Below, piece by piece: positions 22,271 through 31,635 of a DNA stretch of 64,000 nt; position 1 is the first letter of the stretch; each line of letters starts with the position of its first letter. The DNA comes from Nothophaeocryptopus gaeumannii (taxonomy: Eukaryota > Ascomycota > Dothideomycetes > Mycosphaerellales > Mycosphaerellaceae): assembly GCA_031771865.1 (NCBI GenBank), contig JASISA010000041.1, forward strand, positions 124,001 through 188,000. Direction: 5' to 3'. Below the pieces are notes generated by a model. The model worked only from the letters and a program-made list of their open reading frames with translations. It ran no database searches and was not told where the DNA came from. A program made the translations under genes and the position numbers.

Positions 22271-22311
22271 ATTCATCAACGCCCAACAACTCCCTGCACA
22301 TCACTGCCCTC

Positions 22312-23454
22312 TCAAGCAACCCTCTCCCCATACCTCGAAACAATCACACTCCCCCGCGTCAACCCCCCCTCAGGCCACTTATCAATCTTATTAGTATCCG
22401 CCCTCAAAGCCCCAGCCCTCGCAGCTTGCGCCCATTGCGCCACAGCCTCCGCCGTCTGCTCTACCAACCAAACTTCCCCTGGCTGTCTGGGCACCCTCCC
22501 GTTCTGATGATTACCTCTCGTACCTCCTTCTCCCTGCTCGCGCGCCCTCATGAAAGACCTGGTTAATTCAGCATAGGCGATTTCCTCTTCGGTCGGTACG
22601 CGTCCTGGGATTGGTTTGTAGCGTACGCGCATGACGGGTGGGCCGTTAGGCAGGGCGGTGAGGTCGTGGAGGGGCCGGGGATTGCGACCTTGCATGGCTG
22701 GATATGTTGATTCTGAACGGAAGTTGGGCTGTGTCCACGATGAACGGGTCCATTTTGCGCGGGCGGCTTGCGCTGGGGTGCGTGTTGAGGTTCTAATTGG
22801 AGCTGAGGATTGTGTGGTTGTCGATGAATTCGTTGCCGCTGGGAGGGCCGGCGCTGGCGTCTGTGCTGCTGTATTTCTAGTCAAAGCTGACGATGGGTTT
22901 TGACCTTGCGTGGCTTGATAGGCTGGCTCTGATGATTCCGAGAATTGCGTGGGCGTGGACGATTTGTTCCCCATTGTCCAGGAGGCCTGCGCAGGCGTCT
23001 TTCCTTTTTTCCTAGCTGGAGCTCGAGTTGATGATGCGCCGTTTCGAGGCCGTCCACGCTTCGCAAAGCCTTGCGCAAGTCTCTCTTCATTGCGCTCTAT
23101 CCCATTAACACCAGTCAATGTTGCTGTTGCTCCTCTCGAGAGCTTTGGTCGCGAGCCATCCGGAGAAGTAGTGGCAATCGTTGCCGCGTGCTTCGGAGAC
23201 GAAGACGGACGGCCTATCGTTCGTGAGCCATCCGAAGGAGACTTGACAGTTTCACTGGCCGCTGTATCACTGGCCTGAGGATCCTCATCCATGCGAGTCT
23301 CAGGCACAGCTCTTTCCACGCCAGCTTCATTCACGCTTCTCCTTGAACCCTGATCTTGACAACTGTTTGCTTGTTCCTGCGTCAAAACCGTTTGTAGGAC
23401 ACTGCTCCGTTCCTCTAGAGATGTTCGAACCAACAGATTCGAAAAGCCTGGCAT
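22312..23454 (-). CDS. Disordered nuclear-type protein with an internal duplication
   Basis: 380 aa, single exon, ATG at 23454 (MPGFSNLLVRTSLEERSSVL). It is rich in Ser, Thr, Pro, Ala and Gln. A basic stretch in the middle (KRGRPRNGASS, ARKKGKTP) is AT-hook or NLS-like. Two segments resemble each other: TPAQASWT...SEPAYQATQGQNP and TPAQAARAKWT...STYPAMQGRNP, about 55 residues apart. The C-terminal 110 residues are less disordered (RVRYKPIPGRVPTEEEIAYA, then GEVWLVEQTAEAVAQWAQAA) and may be the only folded part. I do not recognise the family. It lies downstream of, and in the same orientation as, another disordered frame (23981-25459). Confidence 0.6.
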   Translation of the reverse strand: MPGFSNLLVRTSLEERSSVLQTVLTQEQANSCQDQGSRRSVNEAGVERAVPETRMDEDPQASDTAASETVKSPSDGSRTIGRPSSSPKHAATIATTSPDGSRPKLSRGATATLTGVNGIERNEERLAQGFAKRGRPRNGASSTRAPARKKGKTPAQASWTMGNKSSTPTQFSESSEPAYQATQGQNPSSALTRNTAAQTPAPALPAATNSSTTTQSSAPIRTSTRTPAQAARAKWTRSSWTQPNFRSESTYPAMQGRNPRPLHDLTALPNGPPVMRVRYKPIPGRVPTEEEIAYAELTRSFMRAREQGEGGTRGNHQNGRVPRQPGEVWLVEQTAEAVAQWAQAARAGALRADTNKIDKWPEGGLTRGSVIVSRYGERVA

Positions 23455-23980
23455 CTTGTGATCCTTCTGATAATTTCGCGAAAAAGGAAAGTTGTGCCTC
23501 CAGTCTAGTCGATTAAGCGTCGTTCTTCAGCCGATGATATGTCAATAGCAACCTCGCCTTGTCTGTTCGGATGAGATAAGATCATAAGAAGAGTATCAAG
23601 CAAAGCAGAAATCAAGAGCCCGAGGACCTTTATAACGAGTGCTTCCAAAAAGATGACTGAAGATATTCTGTCCTCAAACTCTGATTCTTGTCCTCATCAT
23701 CTCCATGGCTCGAGGCCTATGATTGACGAGGCACCTACTGGGAAACTACGCGCTCGTGCGGAGCCTGCAGTGCCAACAAGATCTCTTTCGATATGGGAAG
23801 CCGCAATAGTCGAGAGATGGAAGTCGTCGTCAAAGCAGTCGTTTTTGGAAGCAGGAGCGCCACGGCCTTCACAATATGGCAGAAGCGCATTTAAAGTGAA
23901 AAGTGTGCCTTCGGGAAGTAGGTACAGCGCATTTCTCGTCTAATGAGTGAAAGCGGTGTTACATCGCCCTATGCAAAGAC
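23455..23980. other. Intergenic between two minus-strand disordered genes
   Basis: 526 bp, presumably the promoter of the 22312-23454 gene and the 3' end of the next one. No further feature seen. Confidence 0.4.
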
Positions 23981-25459
23981 TCAATTCTCCTTCCGGCGCT
24001 GCTTTCCCCTCCAGGTTCTGCCATCGCGTCTGATGCCCCTTCGTCTATTCCGCGGTTGGAGACTGGTCCTCGGAACAAGTCGGTTCACTGGTACCATGTT
24101 TCGTGAAATATCGTCAAAGACCTCGTCCATCGCGTGTCCTTCGGCATCACCTGCCCAGCTTGGTATGTTCGTGGGTGGTCTATCGTCTTCTATTTCCGAA
24201 GGTTGGTCGGAAGCACCGTGCCTCCTATTCTCGTTCGACGTCGAGACGCGGCTGCCTTGAGCGTCTTGTCCCGCGTGCAATCTTTCACTCTGTGCTCCAG
24301 AAGATCGAACGGAAGGGATTAAAAAAGGTCGAACGGAAGGGACCAAAACCCCACACCCAGACCCATACCCTTGGTTGAATCTTGCGTCTCCTAGTCTTTG
24401 TGACTTATTGCTATACGATTCGCCCTGTTCGGTCGTCTCTAGAGGCCGTTTCCTCGTTCTTGCACCACCGCTGTGCGAGCCACGAGATGTTGTCGAGGGC
24501 AGTCCGAGGGATCTGAGCGCTTCGGGCGTGTAAAAAGCTCTGGGGGCTTCAAAGGGTCTGGCTTGATCAGATTCAGGGAAGCCGGAATACTCAGGTTGGT
24601 CCAAGAATCCCCGAGGAGCGAAGGACTGATGCATCCCTTGATAGTCCAGCGGATCATGAAATCCAGAGGGACGAAAAGATCCAGACATTGCCTGCGGATT
24701 GTGTAGAGGGTTCAGCGGACCTGGAAACCCAGGAGGATGAATAGATCCAGGGATTGCATGGGGATTTGGCAGAATGGGAAGCTTGGAAGGTTCGGCGAAA
24801 CGAGGAAGATCGCGCGCCTGACTTGGATTGGGTAGTCCAAACGAATCACGCGGTCCAGCCATGCTAGATGAGCCGACCCTATCGGGCTGTGCAGGAATGC
24901 CCGCGGTCTGAGAAAAATTGGGTTGCCCAGCTGTTCCAGGTGGTTCAGCCGTATCCGGGATGTCAGACACGTCGAGCGATCCAGCCATGTCAAGCGGTTC
25001 AGTCATATCTGGAACCTCAGCCATATCAAGTGATCCATCCAAACCAGGCGGTTCAACCGTATCCGTATCCGGCGCCATATCAGGCGGCCCTGTCATTTTA
25101 GGTGGTCTAGTGATGTCTGTGAATCCCAACGTATCAGGATCAGGCAGCTCGACTGAGTCGGGCAGTTGTGGCAGCTCATAAATGGGTGGCAATTCGGGCT
25201 CTTCTGGCAGGTCTGGTGCTCCGCTAGTGTCTGGAGCACCCGAAAGAGCTTCCGAAGCATCTTCGTCGTTCCTAAACTGAGGGAGTTGGTCGGCCAATTC
25301 TCCAATACCGGTGTACGGATAGCCGGATGTGGTGAAGGCGGACAAGTCTGGGATATCGTCAAGCTCGTCTCCGCCGTCATGCGTATTGAGCGCACCAGGA
25401 AGTGCTTCTAGTTGGCCCAATCGCTCGTCACCATCTTGAGAAACGCCAGTGGGGGGCAT
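23981..25459 (-). CDS. Pro/Asp-rich repetitive disordered protein
   Basis: 492 codons from the ATG at 25459 (MPPTGVSQDGDERLGQ). Residues about 100-200 form degenerate short repeats of the type (P/E)-P-x-M-(A/T)-(G/E/D) (for example PPDMAPDTDTVEPP, EVPDMTEPLDMAGSLD). Residues about 225-300 repeat PxxFPGP/PSGFHDP-like units. The C-terminus is basic (NRRRGIRRDGRTWRGKQRRK). The frame is not interrupted for 1.48 kb and the amino-acid repeats argue for coding. Upstream, the same frame continues through TAG codons at 25490-25492 and 25646-25648 to the SGF73 stop. It could be a separate gene, the 3' part of a longer gene inactivated by nonsense mutations, or a readthrough extension. No known domain. 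Confidence 0.5.
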   Translation of the reverse strand: MPPTGVSQDGDERLGQLEALPGALNTHDGGDELDDIPDLSAFTTSGYPYTGIGELADQLPQFRNDEDASEALSGAPDTSGAPDLPEEPELPPIYELPQLPDSVELPDPDTLGFTDITRPPKMTGPPDMAPDTDTVEPPGLDGSLDMAEVPDMTEPLDMAGSLDVSDIPDTAEPPGTAGQPNFSQTAGIPAQPDRVGSSSMAGPRDSFGLPNPSQARDLPRFAEPSKLPILPNPHAIPGSIHPPGFPGPLNPLHNPQAMSGSFRPSGFHDPLDYQGMHQSFAPRGFLDQPEYSGFPESDQARPFEAPRAFYTPEALRSLGLPSTTSRGSHSGGARTRKRPLETTEQGESYSNKSQRLGDARFNQGYGSGCGVLVPSVRPFLIPSVRSSGAQSERLHAGQDAQGSRVSTSNENRRHGASDQPSEIEDDRPPTNIPSWAGDAEGHAMDEVFDDISRNMVPVNRLVPRTSLQPRNRRRGIRRDGRTWRGKQRRKEN

Positions 25460-26125
25460 GGAAAATCCATTATCATCATTAGGTGTCTCCTAGACAGTAT
25501 CAAATTCCTCTCTATCCTGAACCAGCCCGTGCTCGTTATCATTATTGGTTGTTGATCTTCCGATTGGCCTGCCAGAAATCGATTCGAAAGAGTCATACCA
25601 GTTTGGAGATCTGGCTCCGAAAACTTCGTGAGGATGCTGCAATTCCTAACAACTATCGTCCGTCGCGTCCACGGACTGGTTATCAACATCTATGCGCGAG
25701 TGGATATCATTCGTCATGAGATGGTCGTCACAATCATCCAGAAGGCTTTCCAATGCCTCTCTGTCTTCGTCGTGGGCCGTGGTCGTAAGCTTCTCCTCGA
25801 CATCGTCAGGTATCTCCTCCAAGGCATTATAGGTGTCGCCGCTGTGATCCAATGCTGCGCCGTCATCTGCTATCCCGTGACCATTGGGGTGTGCAAACCG
25901 ACTGATACTAGTCCAAACACGATCAGCCTCTTCCCAATCTCGAAGCAGGATGCCCGGCATCTGGTCGATTTGCCGCGTTTCCCAAAAATTGTTGTCGGTC
26001 ATTTCGAACATTTGATCATTGCCGTCCACTCCGTCGTCGCCACGAAGGCCGCGAGATGTGGTGGTGAGCATTTCGTCCGTATCATCCAAAATGGTCTTCT
26101 CCAAAGCTTCTCCTTTCTTGCCTTT
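25460..26125 (-). other. Open extension in frame with SGF73, punctuated by TAG codons
   Basis: After the SGF73 stop (TAG, 26126-26128) the same frame stays open for 159 codons (acidic, for example EALESLLDDCDDHLMTND), meets TAG at 25646-25648, continues 51 codons (FGARSPNWYDSFESISGR), meets TAG at 25490-25492, and then runs into the 492-codon frame. No promoter-sized gap separates it from SGF73. A GTATGA...GTCTAG intron (109 nt) that would remove the last TAG breaks the frame. Confidence 0.5.
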
Positions 26126-27465
26126 CTAAGCACCAGAGGGGATGCTAGGCTTTCTGCTGGCGGGCGCAATCATACTCCTTGCACCTGGCGCAACGCTTCC
26201 TTTCCGGCCATGCGCCATACCGTCTGCATCCATAATTGGCCCCGGCGGAGGACCAAAGAAGTTTACTGCTCCAGTGTTGCTTCCAAACATGCCGCCCGCA
26301 GCGCGTTTTCCTGCGAAAGCGGACGACATCATGCCTGCCATCCTGTTGAACTCGTATTTCTTGCGCAAAGGCACGTGTACCTTTTGATAGAGTGGCTGCC
26401 CTCCCCAGCTCCGCCCTATGCTGGCCATGACGGCATCTTTCTCCTCCTCGCTATCCACGGGTCCAGTCGGCAGATTGTCATCGTCAGGGTTCGGTGCATT
26501 CGCATCGAAGGCTGCTTTCTGGAGCTTGGCCTGGTTCTTCCGCTGATAGTCCATGAGAAGCTTGTCGTATGGTGCACTTCGGCCAGGGACTGCACGCTTG
26601 GCCCCCATGCTATGGCTCTTGCATGTAAGAGAGCGGGCACATTGTCCACCTTGCGGAAGTTCGACACCGCACTGCTTTTCCACATCCACGGGTGCCTTAG
26701 GCCGTGGCGCCTTCGTCTTGGGATCGTCCTTCTTTTTCTTCTTTTTGGTAGGCGCACCTTCCTCGTTCTCGTCAGTCGCTTTCCGCTTTTTGCTCGCTGT
26801 CATACCGCCGGTCTTAGTCGCGGTTTTCTTACTCCCATCATCTTCATCCTCGTCGCTGTCGCCAGCCTTCTCCTTCCGTGCAGCAGCATCACGAGCGTCC
26901 TTGGCTTCCTTCTTCTTGCGCTGCTTCTCCTGCTTCTTACTCAGACAGCCCTCGACATGCTGTGACATTCGATGCTTGGCAACCGGGCGCTTGCAGTGGT
27001 TGCATTTGAGTATTTCGGGCTTGTCGGCCATCGGTTTGCCGTTTGGGAAGGCCTTCGCAAGAGCGGCGGGTACTTTGTTGATTGCAGAAGTGGATCGCGC
27101 GCTGTTGTCCTTGGACTTCGCACCTGAGGTAGATAAATCATCAGAGCTGCCATCTGATTGTACCAAAAGAGGTTTGTTGTGCTTACCGATGTTGACTTCG
27201 GTATTCCAGTTGCCCGCATGCTTTACCTTTGGGATCTTGTCTTTGATGTCGTCAATCAGCTCAGTAGTGGTGTTCTCCAGATCGTCGAAGAGGCTCTCTA
27301 GTGATACGCTGCCGTCGGCTCTCGATTTGGTCGAGGCAGGAGCTGTTAGACATGCATGTTAGATTGTCTGGAATGACGGCAGCGATGCTTGCGATGCGAT
27401 GCGATGCGCCGGCGCGAAGTGTAGGAGAACTTACCCTTGCGACCCGCCGCACCGTTGGTCGCCAT
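26126..27465 (-). CDS. sgf73: SAGA deubiquitinase-module subunit Sgf73 (ataxin-7 family)
   Basis: Three exons, 27465-27435, 27342-27187 and 27123-26126, with introns of 92 and 63 nt (donors GTAAGT and GTAAGC, acceptors ACAG and CTCAG). The joined frame gives 394 aa. An N-terminal helix region (SLESLFDDLENTTTELIDD) is followed by a zinc-finger region with CNHCKRPVAKHRMSQHVEGC (residues about 110-130). The SCA7 domain follows a Lys-rich linker: KQCGVELPQGGQCARSLTCK, then HSMGAKRAVPGRSAPYDKLL (residues about 220-265). Sgf73 anchors the Ubp8/Sgf11/Sus1 module to the SAGA coactivator in the nucleus, which removes ubiquitin from histone H2B. It is divergent from TTI1. The frame stays open past its TAG stop (see 25460-26125). 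Confidence 0.9.
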
Positions 27466-27771
27466 GGCTCTATGGATGTATGCGACACTGCCTGGCGAAA
27501 AAGTGTCCAGCTAACGAATACGGGCGACGCGCATTTGAAAGTTGGTGTAGAAGGCCGCGATGGTGGAGGAAGGGCGACATGTGAAGGTCTCGGAGGGTGC
27601 CGAGCGGAAGAACGAGTGACCGTGCTGTCGCCTGAGGCAGGAACATTTCATCTCGAACTTGCACTGGGAGAGCATTTGTTCCACAGAAGTGCATCTATGC
27701 AACGCCCCGAGGCTCTGGATAGAGCAATACGCATTCGACACTCGATGACTTGAGCCGATCAAGATGTGAAG
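27466..27771. promoter_or_regulatory. Divergent intergenic promoter region, SGF73 and TTI1
   Basis: 306 bp separate the two ATG codons. It must carry both core promoters and 5' leaders unless these overlap the coding parts. No clear TATA box is seen. Confidence 0.4.
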
Positions 27772-30700
27772 ATGCCTCTCCTGGGCGCGAGCATGGAGAG
27801 CAGGAATGCCGTCTTCCAAAAGCTGAAGCCGCCCTGCGTGGCTCTCAGCGAAGCTGCTCTTTCTCTCAATACGCCCAAAGCCGACACCAAGGCTGTTACA
27901 GACGCGCTCGAAGTCCTGAGTAAGACACTATCTAACATCAGTGCTCACTCAAACTCCCTGGATGAGAAGCTGGCCGACTATGTCTTCTTCCCACTCTCTC
28001 AGGTGCTGAAGAACAGCCAGAAAGTGTCGATTCGGTCACTGGAGCTCAGTCTGCAGTGTTTGGCCATCCTTATCGACCAAGGATGGCGCTCACGTATCCA
28101 GCCCCAGCTTGCCGCACAAATCGTTATCCTATGTACGCTGATGGGCGAGAAGAACCCCAAAGGACTCGCCTCCACCGAGACTACGGATGAGCTCCAGGCC
28201 AGTGCTTTCGACTGCCTCTACATCCTTTTCCATATCTTGGACGCATCTTCACCAACGACGACAGCTCTGGTTGCTGAGTCGAATGTTCCTCAGATTGGCC
28301 AGACCATCAGCGTGCTTCTGGATGGCATCAACGATGCAGGGTCTGTCAAGGCACAGGTCGCCGGAGTCAATGCTTTGCAAACACTCGTACAGAACGTTGC
28401 CACTCGAGACATACAGGCTGGCTTCCTACCTGGCATTATATCGAGACTTACGAAAGTGCTCACGCCACAGACGAAACAGCGTCGACACCACACAGTACTG
28501 GTCGGAGCGCTCGATATCATCGATCATTTGTTCAGATCGACGCTCAATGATGACCTGGCGAAGGCTATTACGAACGATTCGGAGCCAAACACAACTTCTA
28601 GCAGTGTCATCACCGCCAAGTGGCTTGAGACCGCGTCTGCACAGCTGAAGCCAGCCGTTCTTCAGATTGCGCGTCTTAGGGATCATAGCAGAGTAGATGT
28701 GCAAGAGGCGCTGGCGCGGCTCTGCTTCACAGTCCTCAAGCAGTGCTCGCAAACCTTAGGCCAATGCTCATCAATCTGTCTCGAGACTGTTCTCTTTCTC
28801 TCATCTCAACCGAATGGAGAGAGCATTAAATTCAGACTTGAAGCACTTGCAAGCGCAGACTCTGCCGCTCTGTCCTTGCTGGAGACTACATTGCACGATT
28901 GGCTCCAGACACTTCTTACAAAGATGCAGGGGGTCGACGAGCAGGCGAAAGTCCAGCAGCTGCAAGGCATCAGCACCGCGTATGGGATAGCTGCTGCCAG
29001 TGGAGCGAACACTAGCCTCATAGACAGAAACATGGCAAAGGTCTTGCGTGACAGTCTGGTCATCACCTTGCAAGTGCCGTCATATCAGCAACAGCCGGGG
29101 CTCAAAACTTCGCCAATACAGTCTCTCGATCTAAATGTGATCGATGCGCAGCGCAATAGTGTTGACTTTGCGTCGCCTTTGGTCAAGTTCAGAGGGCAGC
29201 AAGATGTTATCTCAGAGATCGAACGGACAGTGCGAACGACGACCAATACGACTTCATGCTTCGCTCTCGCTGCTGATCTCGCGCGGTCTTTGCGTCAGAG
29301 CTACGGCGACATGCAAATAGCCACATACTCGTTGCTGCTTCAGACAGTCGAATCTGCGCAGCAGCGGCAGAGCGGAGTGGATGATCTGCTCAATTTCGAT
29401 GGAAACAACGCGCGATCACCAGCGGAGTACCTCGAGGACCTCTACACGTTTGCTCTGGAGGCATTGACTGAATCCTCTGAAGAGCCTGTCGACTCCCGTA
29501 TGAAAGCACTGGCGTTGCGCGCATTGGCTTTACGCGCTCGAACAGCTGGACAGGACTTCCGCCACGAGCTTATTGACGCTCTCTACCCTGTCTTGCATAC
29601 ACTGGCCACACCGGACGATTCCTTGCAACAAGACAGTATCACGACGCTGAATATCTTCACGTCGTCATGCGGGTACACTTCTGTGAAAGACCTGATCGTG
29701 GAGAACGTCGACTACCTGACGAACGCCGTTGCTTTAAAGCTCAATGCGTTTGATGTCAGTCCACAGGCTCCGCAAGTGTTGCTGATGATGGTTAGACTTG
29801 CTGGACCACGCCTGCTACCGTATCTTGAAGACACAGTCGATAGCATCTTTGCTGCTTTGGAAGACTTTCACGGATACCCATTACTCGTTGAGCTCCTGTT
29901 CTCCGTGCTTGGTGTCATGGCTGAGGAAGGAGCCAAGACGCCTCTGCTCGCCATCACCGATAAGCACGACAAAGACTTGACGCGAGTTCGGAGGGATGAC
30001 TGGAAGCCCGCCAGCCTATCGCATCTTGCCGAGATCTTGAAAGACCAAAAGACTGAAGACTCTCAGAAGCAAGCCGATGGCAGGCAGCCGGCTATTCCGC
30101 ATCCCCAGGAACCTTGGAAGGGTCTCGATGCCGAGGAGAGCCCCAATACAGAGGATCGGGCTGAAGCTGGCCAAGAAGAAGAAGAAGACCAGCCTGTAGA
30201 CATCCCGGACCCGCCTCCTCCAGCACAGAAGACATATAACCTTCTCTTCAAGATCTCAGAATTGACTCAGCACTTTCTACCCTCGGCGTCGGCATCGCTC
30301 AGGACGTCGCTGTTGGCGCTGATCAAGACAACGGCGCCTGCTCTCGCTCGGCATGAAAACTCGTTTCTTCCTCTTATCAACACGCTATGGCCAGAGATCG
30401 TTTCAAGGGTGGACGATCCTGAGCCGTATGTCGTCGCTACTGCATTCGAAATCATAGCGATCCTCTGCCAGTACGCCGGCGATTTCATGCGCAGCCGGGT
30501 ACAGCAGTTTTGGCCCGCATTAGTTGAGCAACATCAGAAATTGGTGAAAGACATTGTCCAAATGACTAGATCTGCCGACACCTTACGCTCTCAGAAGCAG
30601 GACTCATCGACCGTAGTCCCAGCCGGCACTCGTCTCAAGCAAGCGTTGATTCGTATGCGCTCGGCGCCGGCTGAATACAGTGATACAACTACGAGGTTGC

Positions 30701-30948
30701 TTTGGCAGTCTCTCGTCGAGGTCATCAGATCGATAGCGCAGTATGTCCCTTTGACGCCGGAAATGTTTGACGATGCACTGGAGATGCTGGAGCCTGTGTT
30801 AGAGGAGGAAGAAGTCCGTAATGCTCTGCAAGCTGAGAACCCGGACGCTGTCTGGCTGATGAATATGAGAAATGGATGGGAGGCCCTGCCAGAGACGCCG
30901 TCATTCCCTGGACAGAGTAAGTGGAACTTCGTAGCAGTACCTGGATGA
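27772..30948 (+). CDS. tti1: TEL2-interacting protein 1 (TTT complex subunit)
   Basis: Single exon of 1058 aa from the ATG at 27772; the ATG at 27793 (MESRNAVFQKLKPPCVALSE) fits the usual family N-terminus better. The protein is mostly alpha-helical and built of HEAT-like repeats (for example RSLELSLQCLAILIDQGW, VLQIARLRDHSRVDVQEALA, ALARHENSFLPLINTLWPEI). A low-complexity acidic/Pro insert separates the two repeat blocks (residues about 765-830). The C-terminal block with LINTLWPEIVSRVDDPEPYV is the most conserved TTI1 signature. With Tel2 and Tti2 it forms the TTT co-chaperone that matures PIKK kinases (TOR, ATM/Tel1, ATR/Mec1, Tra1). Tra1 is the activator-binding subunit of SAGA, so the divergent partner SGF73 acts in a complex that TTT helps to assemble; this link is an inference. 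Confidence 0.9.
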   Translation: MPLLGASMESRNAVFQKLKPPCVALSEAALSLNTPKADTKAVTDALEVLSKTLSNISAHSNSLDEKLADYVFFPLSQVLKNSQKVSIRSLELSLQCLAILIDQGWRSRIQPQLAAQIVILCTLMGEKNPKGLASTETTDELQASAFDCLYILFHILDASSPTTTALVAESNVPQIGQTISVLLDGINDAGSVKAQVAGVNALQTLVQNVATRDIQAGFLPGIISRLTKVLTPQTKQRRHHTVLVGALDIIDHLFRSTLNDDLAKAITNDSEPNTTSSSVITAKWLETASAQLKPAVLQIARLRDHSRVDVQEALARLCFTVLKQCSQTLGQCSSICLETVLFLSSQPNGESIKFRLEALASADSAALSLLETTLHDWLQTLLTKMQGVDEQAKVQQLQGISTAYGIAAASGANTSLIDRNMAKVLRDSLVITLQVPSYQQQPGLKTSPIQSLDLNVIDAQRNSVDFASPLVKFRGQQDVISEIERTVRTTTNTTSCFALAADLARSLRQSYGDMQIATYSLLLQTVESAQQRQSGVDDLLNFDGNNARSPAEYLEDLYTFALEALTESSEEPVDSRMKALALRALALRARTAGQDFRHELIDALYPVLHTLATPDDSLQQDSITTLNIFTSSCGYTSVKDLIVENVDYLTNAVALKLNAFDVSPQAPQVLLMMVRLAGPRLLPYLEDTVDSIFAALEDFHGYPLLVELLFSVLGVMAEEGAKTPLLAITDKHDKDLTRVRRDDWKPASLSHLAEILKDQKTEDSQKQADGRQPAIPHPQEPWKGLDAEESPNTEDRAEAGQEEEEDQPVDIPDPPPPAQKTYNLLFKISELTQHFLPSASASLRTSLLALIKTTAPALARHENSFLPLINTLWPEIVSRVDDPEPYVVATAFEIIAILCQYAGDFMRSRVQQFWPALVEQHQKLVKDIVQMTRSADTLRSQKQDSSTVVPAGTRLKQALIRMRSAPAEYSDTTTRLLWQSLVEVIRSIAQYVPLTPEMFDDALEMLEPVLEEEEVRNALQAENPDAVWLMNMRNGWEALPETPSFPGQSKWNFVAVPG

Positions 30949-31326
30949 AAGAAGACAAAAGATCTGAAGAAGTAGCATTTCATGATCATCACGCGCTGGA
31001 TCGCGACCGATATGTACAGGACCAACCAAGAGAACACCTCCAGCACCTCCAGCGCCCTCGTTTTGGCTTCTCATCCGTTACGATGTCACCCTCCTGTATG
31101 TCTAACGCTACCCATTTCACATGCATGGACGTCCTTCAAATCTCCAGGAGCGACCTCACTGTTCCCTTTTCTTCACAGCCGAGACCCAACGGCCTGCGTC
31201 CGCAGTCGCATCCACCCAGACTTGACATCTACTCAATACCGAATTGTCATCGATCAACGCCATCTTGCACTGCCATGCAACAACAACAACAAGCTCATCA
31301 TATCCTCAGCTCGCTACCACTCATCT
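30949..31326. other. Convergent 3' intergenic spacer
   Basis: 378 bp between the TTI1 stop and the stop of the minus-strand small Cys/His protein gene. No gene is supported. Confidence 0.4.
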
Positions 31327-31635
31327 TCAACCTCTCAAACTCCCCGGCGTCCCAGTCTTAGGCGGAGTCGGATATCCTCCTCCCGCTCCTCCTCCCCCTT
31401 GTACACCTCCCCTCCATCCAACCCCGCCTCCATTAGAACTCGTCGGCGTAGTCACAGTCTGCCCCGTCGCCGCACAATGCGGACATCCATCTTTCGCATT
31501 CACCCTCACGACCTGATAATCCTCGCAAAAGATGACGCGGGTTTGGTCTTCCATGATGTTTTTCGGACACATGTGCGTGTGCATGGGGATGTGTTCGGTG
31601 CAGAGCGGGTAGTGGGTGTATTTGTGATAGCACAT
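31327..31635 (-). CDS. Small Cys/His-rich protein with Gly-rich tail
   Basis: 102 aa, single exon. The N-terminal 60 residues carry regularly placed Cys and His (MCYHKYTHYPLCTEHI, HTHMC, VIFCEDYQ, DGCPHCAATGQ), which look like a small zinc-binding module. The C-terminal 35 residues are Gly/Pro-rich and probably disordered. There is no signal peptide. Short cytosolic proteins opening with MC[FY]HxYTHY and ending with a CPxC pair are, from memory, common in Dothideomycetes, without known function. A longer frame on the opposite strand (30982-31797) is best seen as its shadow. Confidence 0.6.
   Translation of the reverse strand: MCYHKYTHYPLCTEHIPMHTHMCPKNIMEDQTRVIFCEDYQVVRVNAKDGCPHCAATGQTVTTPTSSNGGGVGWRGGVQGGGGAGGGYPTPPKTGTPGSLRG

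Larger units (their letters stand above)
17144..22311. other. Gene-poor interval of about 5.2 kb
   Basis: No open frame here shows a domain, signal peptide, family resemblance or splice structure that I can support, and base composition is normal, unlike the RIP-mutated islands. The interval holds simple repeats (17869-17910, 20358-20409, 22187-22206, 22244-22270). It may contain non-coding RNA genes, long promoters or rapidly evolving small genes. Long frames at 18441-19067 and 20722-21135 were examined and not accepted. Confidence 0.45.

Noticed and set aside
25628..26965. Long plus-strand open frame of 445 codons
   Set aside because: It runs antisense to SGF73 and its extension, whose zinc-finger and SCA7 motifs prove the minus strand. 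Its composition is that of a shadow frame.
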